This document shows, one piece after another, positions 37,653 to 47,106 of a DNA stretch of 64,000 nt. The notes under the pieces were generated by a model. It had not been told where the DNA came from and made no database searches. It was given only the letters and a program-made list of their open reading frames with translations. Source of the DNA: Candidatus Pelagibacter communis. Lineage in GTDB: Bacteria > Pseudomonadota > Alphaproteobacteria > Pelagibacterales > Pelagibacteraceae. Position 1 is the stretch's first letter, and each line of letters opens with the position of its first letter. The stretch covers positions 1-64,000 of the forward strand of contig NZ_CVSF01000064.1 in the NCBI RefSeq assembly GCF_001179925.1, written 5' to 3'. Position numbers and translations under genes: made by a program.

Positions 37653-38086
37653 TATTCTAGGATTATTAATGTTTGTCCAAACTCGACAGGATTACCATCA
37701 TCAACACATATTTCTTTCACAACTCCATTATCAGTAGAAGGAACGTGATTCATTGTTTTCATTGCCTCTACTATCATAACAGTATCACCTTTTTTAATTT
37801 TTTTACCAACCTCAACAAACTTTTTAGCACCTGGTTCCGGGGCATGATAAGCTGTACCAATTATTGGAGATGTTATCTCTTTACCACTATTGTTGTTATT
37901 TATTTGATTAGCGTTGTCTTTAGGAGCAGCAATATTTCGATTACCAGATGTTAATTGATTATTTATAGATACATTGTTTTTAGAAACTTTTATTTTTGTA
38001 TCTTTTTCTGTAAACTCTATTTCAGTTAGATTAAATTCTTCTAAATATTCACTTAACTCTTTGATTAATTTTTTATCTATTTTCAT
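37652..38086 (-). CDS. accB: Acetyl-CoA carboxylase, biotin carboxyl carrier protein
   Basis: 144 residues. An N-terminal segment and an Asn/Ala-rich linker (about 45-70) lead to the biotinyl domain, with SPIIGTAYHAPEPGAKKFVEVGKKIKKGD and MIVEAMKTMNHVPS, whose lysine is biotinylated. It overlaps aroQ by 14 bases and abuts accC. The order aroQ-accB-accC is conserved in many proteobacteria. Confidence 0.96.
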   Translation of the reverse strand: MKIDKKLIKELSEYLEEFNLTEIEFTEKDTKIKVSKNNVSINNQLTSGNRNIAAPKDNANQINNNNSGKEITSPIIGTAYHAPEPGAKKFVEVGKKIKKGDTVMIVEAMKTMNHVPSTDNGVVKEICVDDGNPVEFGQTLIILE

Positions 38087-38522
38087 TTTTAAGCATCTTC
38101 TCTAATGAAATTATGGCTAAAATATAACCTTCGGGACCTAAACCAAAAATTCCTCCATTAACAACATCACTAATTAATGATTTATGTCTAAATTCCTCTC
38201 TTTTATATATATTAGATATATGTAATTCAATAATAGGTTTTTTGAAAATAGAAAGTGCATCACGGATAGATACAGATGTATGAGTAAAACCTGCAGCGTT
38301 AATTATCATTCCATCAAAATTTTTTCTAGCGTCTTGAATTTTACTTACGATTTCTCCTTCAATATTTGATTGAAAAAATTCAGCTTCAATTTTAAGTTCA
38401 ACTGATTTTTTTAGACATTTTTCTTTTAGTTTATCAAATGTCAATGAACCATATTGTGATTGTTCTCTTTCTCCTAATAGATTAAGATTGGGACCATTAA
38501 TAATAATTATTTTATTATTCAT
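38073..38522 (-). CDS. aroQ: 3-dehydroquinate dehydratase, type II
   Basis: About 149 residues from the ATG at 38522. It dehydrates 3-dehydroquinate in the shikimate pathway. IIIINGPNLNLLGEREQSQYG opens the type II family with the catalytic tyrosine loop; FFQSNIEGEIVSKIQDA, IINAAGFTHTSVSIRDAL and ELHISNIYKREEFRHKSLIS (catalytic histidine) follow. A 49-residue hydrophobic upstream extension is rejected because it covers thiS on the other strand. Start codons of aroQ and thiS lie only 16 bases apart. Confidence 0.93.
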   Translation of the reverse strand: MNNKIIIINGPNLNLLGEREQSQYGSLTFDKLKEKCLKKSVELKIEAEFFQSNIEGEIVSKIQDARKNFDGMIINAAGFTHTSVSIRDALSIFKKPIIELHISNIYKREEFRHKSLISDVVNGGIFGLGPEGYILAIISLEKMLKNENR

Positions 38523-38538
38523 CCAACACTTATATACG

Positions 38539-38757
38539 ATGAAAAAATTAAAAAAAATAAAAATAAAAATCAATGGAAAAACAAAGACCATTATTGACAA
38601 ATTAACGTTACACAAATTAATAAATGATATAAAAATACCTATTACGAAAGTGGCAATAGAATTGAACAAAGAAATAATTGATAAACGAAAATTAAAAAAG
38701 ATATATTTGCGAAATAATGATGTTATAGAAATTGTTCATTTTATAGGAGGAGGATAA
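38539..38757 (+). CDS. thiS: Sulfur carrier protein ThiS
   Basis: 72 residues from MKKLKKIKIKING. A beta-grasp protein that carries sulfur as a C-terminal thiocarboxylate to the thiazole of thiamine. Key features are the opening KIKINGKTKTI, the middle TKVAIELNKEIIDKRKL and the ending VHFIGGG with the required terminal glycines. Those glycine codons (GGAGGAGGA, 38746-38754) also form the ribosome site of thiG. No ribosome site precedes thiS itself, so the message may be leaderless. Confidence 0.87.
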   Translation: MKKLKKIKIKINGKTKTIIDKLTLHKLINDIKIPITKVAIELNKEIIDKRKLKKIYLRNNDVIEIVHFIGGG

Positions 38758-38761
38758 ATTT

Positions 38762-39532
38762 TTGAAAGATAAATTTACAGTTGCGAATAAAAAATTTAAA
38801 TCAAGATTAATAGTAGGGACTGGAAAATATAAAACCATGACTGAATGTGCTAAGGCAATTAAATTTTCAGGTGCTGATATTGTTACCGTTGCTGTTAGAA
38901 GAGTAAATATTTCTGACAAACATAAACCCTTATTGATGGATTATATTGATCCAAAAAAAATTACATATTTACCCAATACGGCAGGATGTTTCACGTCTGA
39001 AGATGCTTTAAGAACTTTAAGACTTGCAAGAGAAATTGGAGGATGGAAATTAGTTAAACTTGAAGTATTAGGAGATAAAAAGAATCTTTTTCCAGACATG
39101 ATTGAAACTTTAAAATCTACTGAGGTATTGTCCAATGAAGGTTTTAAGGTAATGGTTTATTGCAATGATGATCCATTAATGGCAAAAAGATTAGAAAATG
39201 TTGGAGCCTCAGCTATAATGCCACTTGCTGCTCCTATAGGTTCGGGATTGGGAATTTTAAATAAGACTAATATCAAGATAATAAGAAATCAAACTAAGCT
39301 ACCTTTGATAATTGACGCAGGATTAGGACAAGCTTCCGATGCAACTATAGCAATGGAGTTAGGTTGTGATGGGGTTTTAGTTAATACCGCGATTGCAAAA
39401 GCAAAAAAACCTTTTGAAATGGCTTTAGCATTCAAAAATGCAGTAATTGCAGGAAGACAATCTTATCTTTCAGGAAGGATTAATAAAACTTTAATTGGCA
39501 GCCCATCATCACCAACCAAAGGAATTATTTAG
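38762..39532 (+). CDS. thiG: Thiazole synthase
   Basis: 256 residues. It forms the thiazole phosphate of thiamine from deoxyxylulose phosphate, dehydroglycine and ThiS thiocarboxylate. The start is TTG, seven bases after the GGAGGA that encodes the ThiS tail. SRLIVGTGKYKTMTECAKAIKFSGADIVTVAVRRVN, KLEVLGD, VMVYCNDDP, IMPLAAPIGSGLGI and IDAGLGQASDATIAMELGCDGVLVNTAI are all ThiG signatures, including the Schiff-base lysine region. Overlaps the convergent RNase gene by 8 bases. Confidence 0.95.
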   Translation: MKDKFTVANKKFKSRLIVGTGKYKTMTECAKAIKFSGADIVTVAVRRVNISDKHKPLLMDYIDPKKITYLPNTAGCFTSEDALRTLRLAREIGGWKLVKLEVLGDKKNLFPDMIETLKSTEVLSNEGFKVMVYCNDDPLMAKRLENVGASAIMPLAAPIGSGLGILNKTNIKIIRNQTKLPLIIDAGLGQASDATIAMELGCDGVLVNTAIAKAKKPFEMALAFKNAVIAGRQSYLSGRINKTLIGSPSSPTKGII

Positions 39533-41384
39533 TTTTTTTATAATATTTTTTTTTATAATTTTTTTTCTTAATAAATTTTTTCTTATCTTTTTTTACAGAA
39601 ATTTTGTACTCAATTTTTTGTTGTTCTAAGTTTTTTAATTTTTCATGATGTTCAACCAAATCGATTGTTTTTTTGGATTTATTTTTAAGATCAATTATAT
39701 ATTCTGGAATAATAAGTGAATTATCAGTAATAATATCAATTTTCATTTTATTCTTTTTTTCATAATATGTTAAATCCTCTACAAAATTTTCTTTTAAAAA
39801 ATCAGAAATCTTTTCACATACTTTTAATTCCACAAATTTTGCTTTACTTATTACGGACTTTAATTCTACTATTTTGAGTAGTTTTTGAGCAAATGACTCG
39901 TCAGTTAATTCTACTTTCCATTTTACGGCGCTTTCCCTAAGTCTTTGTCTAGACATTTCAAGTAAACCAAAGTTACTAATTCTACCGATTTGTATTCTTG
40001 CTCTGTCTAATCTACATTTTTCTTTTAATCTTCTCTCAACCATTCTTCTATTTCCGTAACTAAGCATATCTATAAAATCAATTATTATTAAACCTGAAAG
40101 ATCTCTAATTTTAATTTGTCTTGCTATTTCTTCTGCAGCTTCAAGATTAGTATCTAGTGCAGTACTCTCTACATTTTTTTGTTTTATTGAACTTCCAGAA
40201 TTTATATCAATCGATACAAGAGCCTCTGTTGGATTGATAACCAGATACCCACCTGAATTCAGTTTAATTTCTGATTCAAATATTTGATTTAATTTTTGTT
40301 CAATATTTTCTTGAATAAATAATGGTATTTTTCCTCTATATTTCTTAATTTTTTTGACATGTGAGGGCATCATCATTTTCATAAAGTTTTGTGCTTTTTT
40401 ATAACCCTCATTACCTTCAATAATTACGTTTTTTGTGTTTTCATCATACATGTCCCTCAAAGTTCTTTTAATGATCTCACTTTCTTGATGGATTAGAGAA
40501 GGAGCAATAGAATTTATTGCATTATTTTTAATTTGTACCCATGTATTTTTTAAAGTTTTAAGATCTTCGTCAATTTCATTTCTAGTTTTATTACTTCCAG
40601 CTGTTCTAACAATTAAACCCATTTCTTTTGGGATTTCAATTTCATTCAGAATTGATCTTATTTTTTTTCTATCTGCAGGATTAAATATTTTTCTTGAAAT
40701 ACCGCCACCTTTAGGAGTATTAGGCATCAATACAATATATTTACCGGCAATCGAAATAAAGGTACTTAGAGCTGCACCTTTTTGACCTCTTTCATCTTTT
40801 ATTACTTGGACAAGGATTACTTGATTGGGTTTAATAACTTCTTGAATTTTGTATCTTTTAAATTTATGCCATTTTTGATTTCGTTTGTCTTTTTCTTCTT
40901 TCGTATTATTCTCAGTTTTGTTTTCTTGATTTACATATTCATTCGAATTTTCAGTCTCTTCACTATTTTCATTCAATACTATGTTTTCACTATCATCCTC
41001 TGTTTTTTTAATTTCTAAAGGATCATCAATTTCTAATTTACCTTCAGCCAAATTTTTTTCTTCTTTTGCTTCAACTTCTTTAGAGAGCTCTTCTCTCGCT
41101 TTTTCTTCTTCTTGTTTAATTATTTCTAGATCACTTTTAGGAATTTGGTAATAATCAGATTGAATGTCATTGAATGATAAAAAGCCATGTCTCTCCCTTC
41201 CAAAATCAATAAAAGCTGCTTGTAAAGAAGGTTCTATTCTACTTACTTTTCCAAGGTAGATATTATTTTTTATTAGGCTATTTTTTAAGCCTTCGTACTC
41301 ATAGTCTTCAATACTATTTTCCGATTTAAGTACAACCCTCGTTTCATTTGGATGCGATGCATCAATGTATAAATTTTTTTCCAT
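39525..41384 (-). CDS. rne: Ribonuclease E/G family
   Basis: About 619 residues from MEKNLYIDA; an ATG at 41468 would add 28 unmatched residues and leave only 17 bases to mrcA. The S1 domain with an acidic Glu/Asn-rich insertion (about 85-170) includes YLGKVSRIEPSLQAAFIDFGRERHGFL. The catalytic core holds VSIDINSGSS and LIIIDFIDM with the two metal aspartates, then LKEKCRLDRARIQIGRISNFGLLEMSRQRLRES. The zinc-link motif CPxCxG that normally follows is missing. The C-terminus is a basic tail (KKKFIKKKNYKKKYYKKTK), not a long scaffold. It processes rRNA and degrades mRNA. Confidence 0.9.
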   Translation of the reverse strand: MEKNLYIDASHPNETRVVLKSENSIEDYEYEGLKNSLIKNNIYLGKVSRIEPSLQAAFIDFGRERHGFLSFNDIQSDYYQIPKSDLEIIKQEEEKAREELSKEVEAKEEKNLAEGKLEIDDPLEIKKTEDDSENIVLNENSEETENSNEYVNQENKTENNTKEEKDKRNQKWHKFKRYKIQEVIKPNQVILVQVIKDERGQKGAALSTFISIAGKYIVLMPNTPKGGGISRKIFNPADRKKIRSILNEIEIPKEMGLIVRTAGSNKTRNEIDEDLKTLKNTWVQIKNNAINSIAPSLIHQESEIIKRTLRDMYDENTKNVIIEGNEGYKKAQNFMKMMMPSHVKKIKKYRGKIPLFIQENIEQKLNQIFESEIKLNSGGYLVINPTEALVSIDINSGSSIKQKNVESTALDTNLEAAEEIARQIKIRDLSGLIIIDFIDMLSYGNRRMVERRLKEKCRLDRARIQIGRISNFGLLEMSRQRLRESAVKWKVELTDESFAQKLLKIVELKSVISKAKFVELKVCEKISDFLKENFVEDLTYYEKKNKMKIDIITDNSLIIPEYIIDLKNKSKKTIDLVEHHEKLKNLEQQKIEYKISVKKDKKKFIKKKNYKKKYYKKTK

Positions 41385-41485
41385 GTTGTTTGATTTAATT
41401 GGTTCATTAAGTTTTGTTTTTTTAAAAATTTTGTTTAATAATAATGCCTTATCTTTAACAAATTCCACTATATAATGGAATCAAA

Positions 41486-43825
41486 ATGACTAAGTTATTT
41501 AAAAATATAATTATACTTATTTTTGGTATTGTATTGATCTCATCAGTTACAATTTTGATAGTTTTATGGACTTTTTCAAACAGTATTCCAGACTATAGAT
41601 TTTTAAAGAATTATAAGCCTCCAGTTTCAAGTAAAATGTATTCCGGTAATGGTGAATTAGTGGCCGATTTTTCTAAAGAAAAAAGGATTTTTGTACCTTA
41701 TGAAGCGATACCAAAAAATGTAATTAATTCTTTTCTATCTGCTGAAGATAAAAATTTTTTCTCTCATCCAGGGGTTGATGCTAAAGGTGTAATGAGAGCA
41801 GTCATAAATAATATTAACAATGTACTGACTTCTAAAAGGCTTGAAGGAGCCTCAACTATAACCCAACAAGTAGCAAAAAATTTTCTATTAACAAACGAAG
41901 TAAGCATAAAAAGAAAAATTAAAGAGGCAATTTTAGCATTTAGGATTGAAAGAGCTCTATCAAAAGAAAGAATTCTAGAGTTATATCTTAATCAAATTTA
42001 TTTAGGTAGTGGAGCTTATGGAGTTGCAGCAGCAAGCTTAGAATTTTTTGATAAATCAATTAAAGAATTAAATTACAATGAGGCAGCATTACTAGCGGCT
42101 TTACCCAAAGCACCGAGCAAATATAATCCTTATAGAAATAAAGATCTAGCAAAATTTAGAAGAGATCTAGTTTTAAAAAATTTGTACGATAATAATTTTA
42201 TTGACCAAAAAAAATACTTAGAATTAAAGAAACAATCTATTGAATTGAAAAAAGTTAAAAAAGTTTTTTTAGAAAATTCTCAATACTATATTGAGGATGT
42301 AAGAAAAAATATTATAGATCGATTAACCTATGATAAAGTATATAATCAAGGTTATAATATTAATACACCTATAAATTTAGAATTACAAAAAATTGCAACA
42401 CAATCTTTAAGAAACGGTCTTGTTGATTATGATAGAAGAAAAGGTTGGCGTGGACCAATAAAAAATATCAAATATTCTAAAAATTGGTATGAACAAATAG
42501 AAAAAAAATTTAAATTAGAAAAATCCATTGAATGGCAAATAGCAATTATTAAAAAGATAAATCAATTTAATTCAATAATAGAAGTAGAGAATAATTTAGA
42601 AAGTGTAATTAATTATAAAGATATATCGTGGACCAAAAAAGAATTTGATGATTTATTTAAAGTAGGAGACGTGATTTATGTTAAAAAGATTGACTCTAAA
42701 TCTCATAGTCTACAACAACTTCCAAAAATAAATGGAGGTATTGTGGTAATGGATCCCTTTACTGGAAGAGTTCTTGCTTTAAGTGGTGGTTTTAGTTTTA
42801 AAAATAGTGAGTTCAATAGAGCATCACAAGCTTTAAGACAACCAGGTTCTGCTTTTAAACCTTTTGTTTATGCTCTAGCATTGGAAAATGAATATACTCC
42901 ATCCACTTTGATTTTAGATGCACCACTTGTATTAGACCAAGGCATTGACCTAAAAAAATGGAAACCAGAAAATTATGGAAAAAAATTTTATGGACTTTCA
43001 ACATTACGTGTTGGATTAGAAAAATCTAGAAATTTAATGACCGTTAGAATAGCTCAAGATTTAGGAGTTGATAAAATTACAAGTTTTACCAAAAAAGTTA
43101 ATATTTATGAAAAACCAGAAGAATTATTATCTATCTCATTAGGTTCAGCTGAAACAACATTGTTAAGTCTAACTTCGGCATATTGTTCTTTTGTAAATGG
43201 CGGTAAATTAATCAATCCCGTTCTTATAGACCGTATTCAAGATAGTGAAGGGAATACTATAATTAACAATGAAAATAGAAAATGCATAAACTGTAATCAA
43301 ATTTCTTTTACTAGTAAAGAATTTCCAAAAATAGAGGATAATTATGAACAAGTGTTATCACCGCAAACTGCTTATCAATTAACCTCAATTTTACAAGGTG
43401 TTGTTGAAAGAGGAACAGGAAAAAAACTTAAAAATCTTGGATTAAATCTTGCTGGAAAAACTGGTACTACAAATGATAATACCGACGCATGGTTTATTGG
43501 TTTTACATCTAACCTTGTAATAGGAGTTTATGTTGGTATGGATAATCCCCAGCCATTGGGAAAATTTGAAACTGGATCTAAGGCTGCACTACCTATATTT
43601 GAGGAATTTGTTAAAAAGGCTGTAAAAAAATCTGATGCTCGGCCATTTAAAGTTCCTGAGGATATAACTTTGATGGTTGTAGATCCGAATACCGGTGATA
43701 AAGCAAAATTTAGTTCAAAAAATACAATAATAGAGTCCTTTAAAAGTAAAAACATTTCCAATGGCAAAGTTTTATATTTAAATAATAATAGATTAGATAC
43801 TAATAATATATTAAGGTTCTACTAA
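41486..43825 (+). CDS. mrcA: Penicillin-binding protein 1A
   Basis: 779 residues. One N-terminal helix (about 8-30) anchors a bifunctional peptidoglycan synthase. The GT51 transglycosylase domain has SAEDKNFFSHPGVDAKGVMRA (catalytic glutamate), GASTITQQVAKNFLL and LNQIYLGSGAYGVAAAS. The transpeptidase domain has RQPGSAFKPFVYALAL (SxxK), KSRNLMTVRIA (SxN) and LAGKTGTTNDNTDAWFIGFT (KTG). Its stop overlaps the prfB start (TAATG). The amiC amidase commonly found between rne and mrcA in alphaproteobacteria is absent. Confidence 0.94.
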   Translation: MTKLFKNIIILIFGIVLISSVTILIVLWTFSNSIPDYRFLKNYKPPVSSKMYSGNGELVADFSKEKRIFVPYEAIPKNVINSFLSAEDKNFFSHPGVDAKGVMRAVINNINNVLTSKRLEGASTITQQVAKNFLLTNEVSIKRKIKEAILAFRIERALSKERILELYLNQIYLGSGAYGVAAASLEFFDKSIKELNYNEAALLAALPKAPSKYNPYRNKDLAKFRRDLVLKNLYDNNFIDQKKYLELKKQSIELKKVKKVFLENSQYYIEDVRKNIIDRLTYDKVYNQGYNINTPINLELQKIATQSLRNGLVDYDRRKGWRGPIKNIKYSKNWYEQIEKKFKLEKSIEWQIAIIKKINQFNSIIEVENNLESVINYKDISWTKKEFDDLFKVGDVIYVKKIDSKSHSLQQLPKINGGIVVMDPFTGRVLALSGGFSFKNSEFNRASQALRQPGSAFKPFVYALALENEYTPSTLILDAPLVLDQGIDLKKWKPENYGKKFYGLSTLRVGLEKSRNLMTVRIAQDLGVDKITSFTKKVNIYEKPEELLSISLGSAETTLLSLTSAYCSFVNGGKLINPVLIDRIQDSEGNTIINNENRKCINCNQISFTSKEFPKIEDNYEQVLSPQTAYQLTSILQGVVERGTGKKLKNLGLNLAGKTGTTNDNTDAWFIGFTSNLVIGVYVGMDNPQPLGKFETGSKAALPIFEEFVKKAVKKSDARPFKVPEDITLMVVDPNTGDKAKFSSKNTIIESFKSKNISNGKVLYLNNNRLDTNNILRFY

Positions 43826-44917
43826 TGAATGATAAATATTTAAATTTTAAAAAAGAAATAGAAAAAATAAATCAAAGAGTTAAGGAGTATCTTTGAAAAA
43901 AATAGTATTAATTCAAAATTAGAAGAATTTAATAAAAAAATGCTTGAAGCAAACTTCTGGCAGGATAAATCTAATTCTCAAAAAATAATAAAAGAAAAAA
44001 AATTATTTGAAGATTTGATTAATTCTTATAATCAATCAAAAAATCAACTTAAAGATCTCAATGATTTATATGATTTAGCTTTAGAAGAAAATAATACCGA
44101 TATTCAAAACGAGATAAGTAAAAACATTTTGGAATTAAGATCTCTTGCAAAAAAAAATGAAATTAAATGTTTTTTATCTAATGAAGCAGATCCATTAGAT
44201 ACTTATGTAGAAATACACGCAGGCGCTGGAGGAACAGAAAGTCAGGATTGGGCTGATATGTTAAGGAAAATGTATATCAAATGGTCTGATAGTAAGAATT
44301 ATAATTATCAAATAGTTAGTGAACATAAAGGTGATGAAGCGGGCATTAAATCATCAACAATTAAGATTGAAGGTGATTATGTATTTGGATGGTTAAAAAA
44401 AGAGTCAGGTATTCATAGATTGGTAAGAATTTCTCCATTTGACTCAGGTGCTAGAAGACACACAAGTTTTGCCAGTGTATGGGTTTATCCTGTAGTAGAT
44501 GAAAATATAAACGTTGAGATATTAGAAAAAGATTTAAGAATTGATACTTACCGGTCAAGTGGCGCTGGGGGTCAACATGTGAATACAACAGATAGCGCTG
44601 TTCGTATAACACATATTCCATCTAAAATAGTTGTTCAATGTCAAAATGAAAGATCACAACACAAAAATAAAGAAACTTGTATGAATATGTTAAGAGCAAG
44701 ACTTTACGATTTTGAAATAAAAAAAAAAGAGAAGCAAAGCCAAAGCACCGAAGCTTCAAAATCAGAAATAGGATGGGGTCATCAAATAAGATCTTATGTT
44801 TTACAACCTTATAGATTAGTTAAAGATAACCGTACTAACCACGAGAGCTCAAGTCCAGATAAAGTTTTGAGTGGTGAAATAGACGAATTCTTAGAAAAAT
44901 CTTTACATAAACTTTAA
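43825..44917 (+). CDS. prfB: Peptide chain release factor 2, made by programmed +1 frameshift
   Basis: About 363 residues when assembled. Codons 1-23 run from the ATG at 43825 to CTT at 43891, followed by in-frame TGA (43894-43896); translation continues in the +1 frame at GAA 43895. The main frame has no close start of its own before 43940, which lies inside the conserved N-terminal helix. RISPFDSGARRHTSF carries the SPF stop-codon tripeptide for UGA/UAA, and SSGAGGQHVNTTDSAVRITHIP the GGQ of peptide release. It starts in the mrcA stop and overlaps the next gene by one base. A simple single-frame call would lose 38 N-terminal residues. Confidence 0.94.
43881..43897 (+). promoter_or_regulatory. 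RF2 programmed frameshift site
   Basis: AGGAG (43883-43887), then TAT, then CTT TGA. This is the known RF2 autoregulatory arrangement: an internal Shine-Dalgarno three bases before the CUU slippery codon and an in-frame UGA that RF2 itself reads. Low RF2 favours the +1 slip and full synthesis. The base after UGA is A instead of the common C, which should also give weak termination. Confidence 0.93.
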
Positions 44918-47106
44918 TGACAAAAATAATTTATAGAACAACTATCACTATAATATTTATACTATTAGTTACAGCTTTATATTTAAGCACTATTGGGATA
45001 AAAACTAAAAAATTCAATTCCCAAATTATTTCTCAAATCAAAAAATATGACCCGAATTTAAATCTTAAAATAAACCATGTAAGTGCAAAATTAAATTTGT
45101 TTAAATTTAATATTGATGCAAAAACTGTTGGCACAGATGTAATTTACAGAAACAAAGTAATTAAGATAGAAAATATAAAATCAAAAATTTCAATAAAATC
45201 ATTTATCGAAAATCAATTTGCGTTATCTGAAATATCAATTTCAACAAAATCTCTTCCCTTAAAAGAATTAATTGGTTTTATTAGAATTTTCAATAACGAT
45301 ACTAAACTTTTAATACTCGAACAGTTAATAAATAATGGTTATATAGTTGCAGATCTTAAATTAGAGTTTGATAAATCTGGAAAAATTAAAAAAAATTATA
45401 AAATAAAGGGATTTGTCAATGATGGCCAAATATCGATATTAAAAAAGAAAGTTAGTAAATTAAATTTTATTTTTGATTTTTCCGATAAAAAATTTATTTT
45501 TAATGAAATCAATTTATTACTTAATAATAAAAAAATAATTGTTCAAGAATTAATTGCTTCAAAACTAGAAAATGAATTTTTAGTTTCTGGAAAATTAAAT
45601 AGTAAAAATTTAAATTTAAAAAAAGAGGATTTGAAACAATTAGTTCAAAATCAATTTTTTAATGAAAATTTTGACGAGACTAAATTTAGTGCAGATAGTA
45701 GTTTTAATTTTAAAATAGATAAAAATTTTAAATTTCAAAATTTTGATATCAAATCTAATATAGATGTAAACTTTTTAAAACTAAAACAATTTTTTAAATT
45801 AAAAAATAATTTTCCAAAAATGAAAGATTATGTTCTTTTAGAAAATCAAAAAATCAAATTAAATTACAAAAAAGATAAATTGGAAATCATTGGAGGTGGA
45901 AATTTACTCATTCAAGAAGAACCAGATAAAATTGAATATAGAATTTTAAACAATAAAGACAAATTCGATTTTGATTTAAATTTGGAGATTTTTAAAAATA
46001 TATTCATTATAGATTTATTGAATTATGAAAAAGAAAAAAAATCTACTTTAAATTTATCTATAAAAGGAAAAAAAAATAAAAATGAAATTTTATTTAAAGA
46101 CATATTGCTTTCGGAAAAAGAAAATTTTTTTTCAATTAAAAATTTAAAGTTATCAAAAAATTATACAATTGATGATATTGGAAATATAAAGATCAACTAT
46201 CTAGATAAAGAAAAGTTTAATAACGACTTACAAATTAAAAAAGATAAAAAAAACTATTTAATTACTGGAAATAATTTAAATATTAATAAAATTATAACCG
46301 ACCTTTTAGATTCTAAAGGAACTAAAAAAAATAAAATTTTTAGCAATAATTTCAAAATATTTTTAGACATCAATACAATTTATTTAGATAAAATAAATTC
46401 GTCTTATGATTTAAATGGTTTTTTATCCATTAATAATAATGAGATAAGTGAGCTAAATTTAGTGTCAGTTTTTTCAGACAATAAAAAAGTAAAATTTACA
46501 ATAAATACTACAGATAATAATGAAAAAATTACTACTTTATTTTCAGAAAAGGCTAAACCATTGGTAGATAGATATAAGTTTATAAAAGGATTTAATGAGG
46601 GATCTATTGATTTTTATTCAATAAAAAAAAATGATGTTACAAAATCAACTATAAAAATTTATGATTTTAAATTAAAAGAATTACCGGCTTTAACAAAGTT
46701 ATTGACTTTAGCATCATTACAAGGAATTGCAGATTTATTATCTGGTGAAGGAATAAGATTTAATGATTTTGAAATGAACTTTACTAATAAAGATAATCTT
46801 ATGACAATAGATGAGATATATGCAATTGGTCCTGCAATTTCAATATTAATGGAAGGATATGTGGAAAAAAATAGTTTAATTAGTTTAAGAGGTACATTAG
46901 TACCTGCTACAACTATTAATAAAACTATCAGTTCAATTCCTATATTAGGAAGTATATTAGTTGGAGAAAAAGTAGGCGAGGGAGTTTTTGGAGTTAGTTT
47001 TAAAATAAAAGGACCTCCTAATAATTTAGAAACAACTGTTAATCCAATTAAAACATTAACTCCAAGATTTATTACTAGAACGCTTGAGAAGCTTAAAAAA
47101 AATTAA
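44917..47106 (+). CDS. AsmA-like envelope protein
   Basis: 729 residues. One N-terminal membrane helix (about 5-25) precedes a long beta-rich, Asn/Lys-rich periplasmic region. The C-terminal part, ELPALTKLLTLASLQGIADLLSGEGIRFNDFEMNFTNKD followed by IYAIGPAISILMEGYVEKNSLISLRGTLVPATTINKTISSIPILG, matches the AsmA-like C-terminal domain of YhdP/AsmA proteins (bridge-like lipid transport or outer membrane maintenance). It follows prfB with a one-base overlap. The stop shares TTAA with the convergent tyrS stop. Confidence 0.78.
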   Translation: MTKIIYRTTITIIFILLVTALYLSTIGIKTKKFNSQIISQIKKYDPNLNLKINHVSAKLNLFKFNIDAKTVGTDVIYRNKVIKIENIKSKISIKSFIENQFALSEISISTKSLPLKELIGFIRIFNNDTKLLILEQLINNGYIVADLKLEFDKSGKIKKNYKIKGFVNDGQISILKKKVSKLNFIFDFSDKKFIFNEINLLLNNKKIIVQELIASKLENEFLVSGKLNSKNLNLKKEDLKQLVQNQFFNENFDETKFSADSSFNFKIDKNFKFQNFDIKSNIDVNFLKLKQFFKLKNNFPKMKDYVLLENQKIKLNYKKDKLEIIGGGNLLIQEEPDKIEYRILNNKDKFDFDLNLEIFKNIFIIDLLNYEKEKKSTLNLSIKGKKNKNEILFKDILLSEKENFFSIKNLKLSKNYTIDDIGNIKINYLDKEKFNNDLQIKKDKKNYLITGNNLNINKIITDLLDSKGTKKNKIFSNNFKIFLDINTIYLDKINSSYDLNGFLSINNNEISELNLVSVFSDNKKVKFTINTTDNNEKITTLFSEKAKPLVDRYKFIKGFNEGSIDFYSIKKNDVTKSTIKIYDFKLKELPALTKLLTLASLQGIADLLSGEGIRFNDFEMNFTNKDNLMTIDEIYAIGPAISILMEGYVEKNSLISLRGTLVPATTINKTISSIPILGSILVGEKVGEGVFGVSFKIKGPPNNLETTVNPIKTLTPRFITRTLEKLKKN

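Noticed and set aside
38523-38669. 49-residue hydrophobic N-terminal extension of aroQ
   Set aside because: It is antisense to thiS, and type II dehydroquinases begin at the IIINGPNLN strand.
43894-43896. In-frame stop early in prfB, suggesting a broken gene
   Set aside because: The surrounding AGGAG-TAT-CTT-TGA is the known RF2 frameshift signal and the +1 frame continues the RF2 N-terminus.
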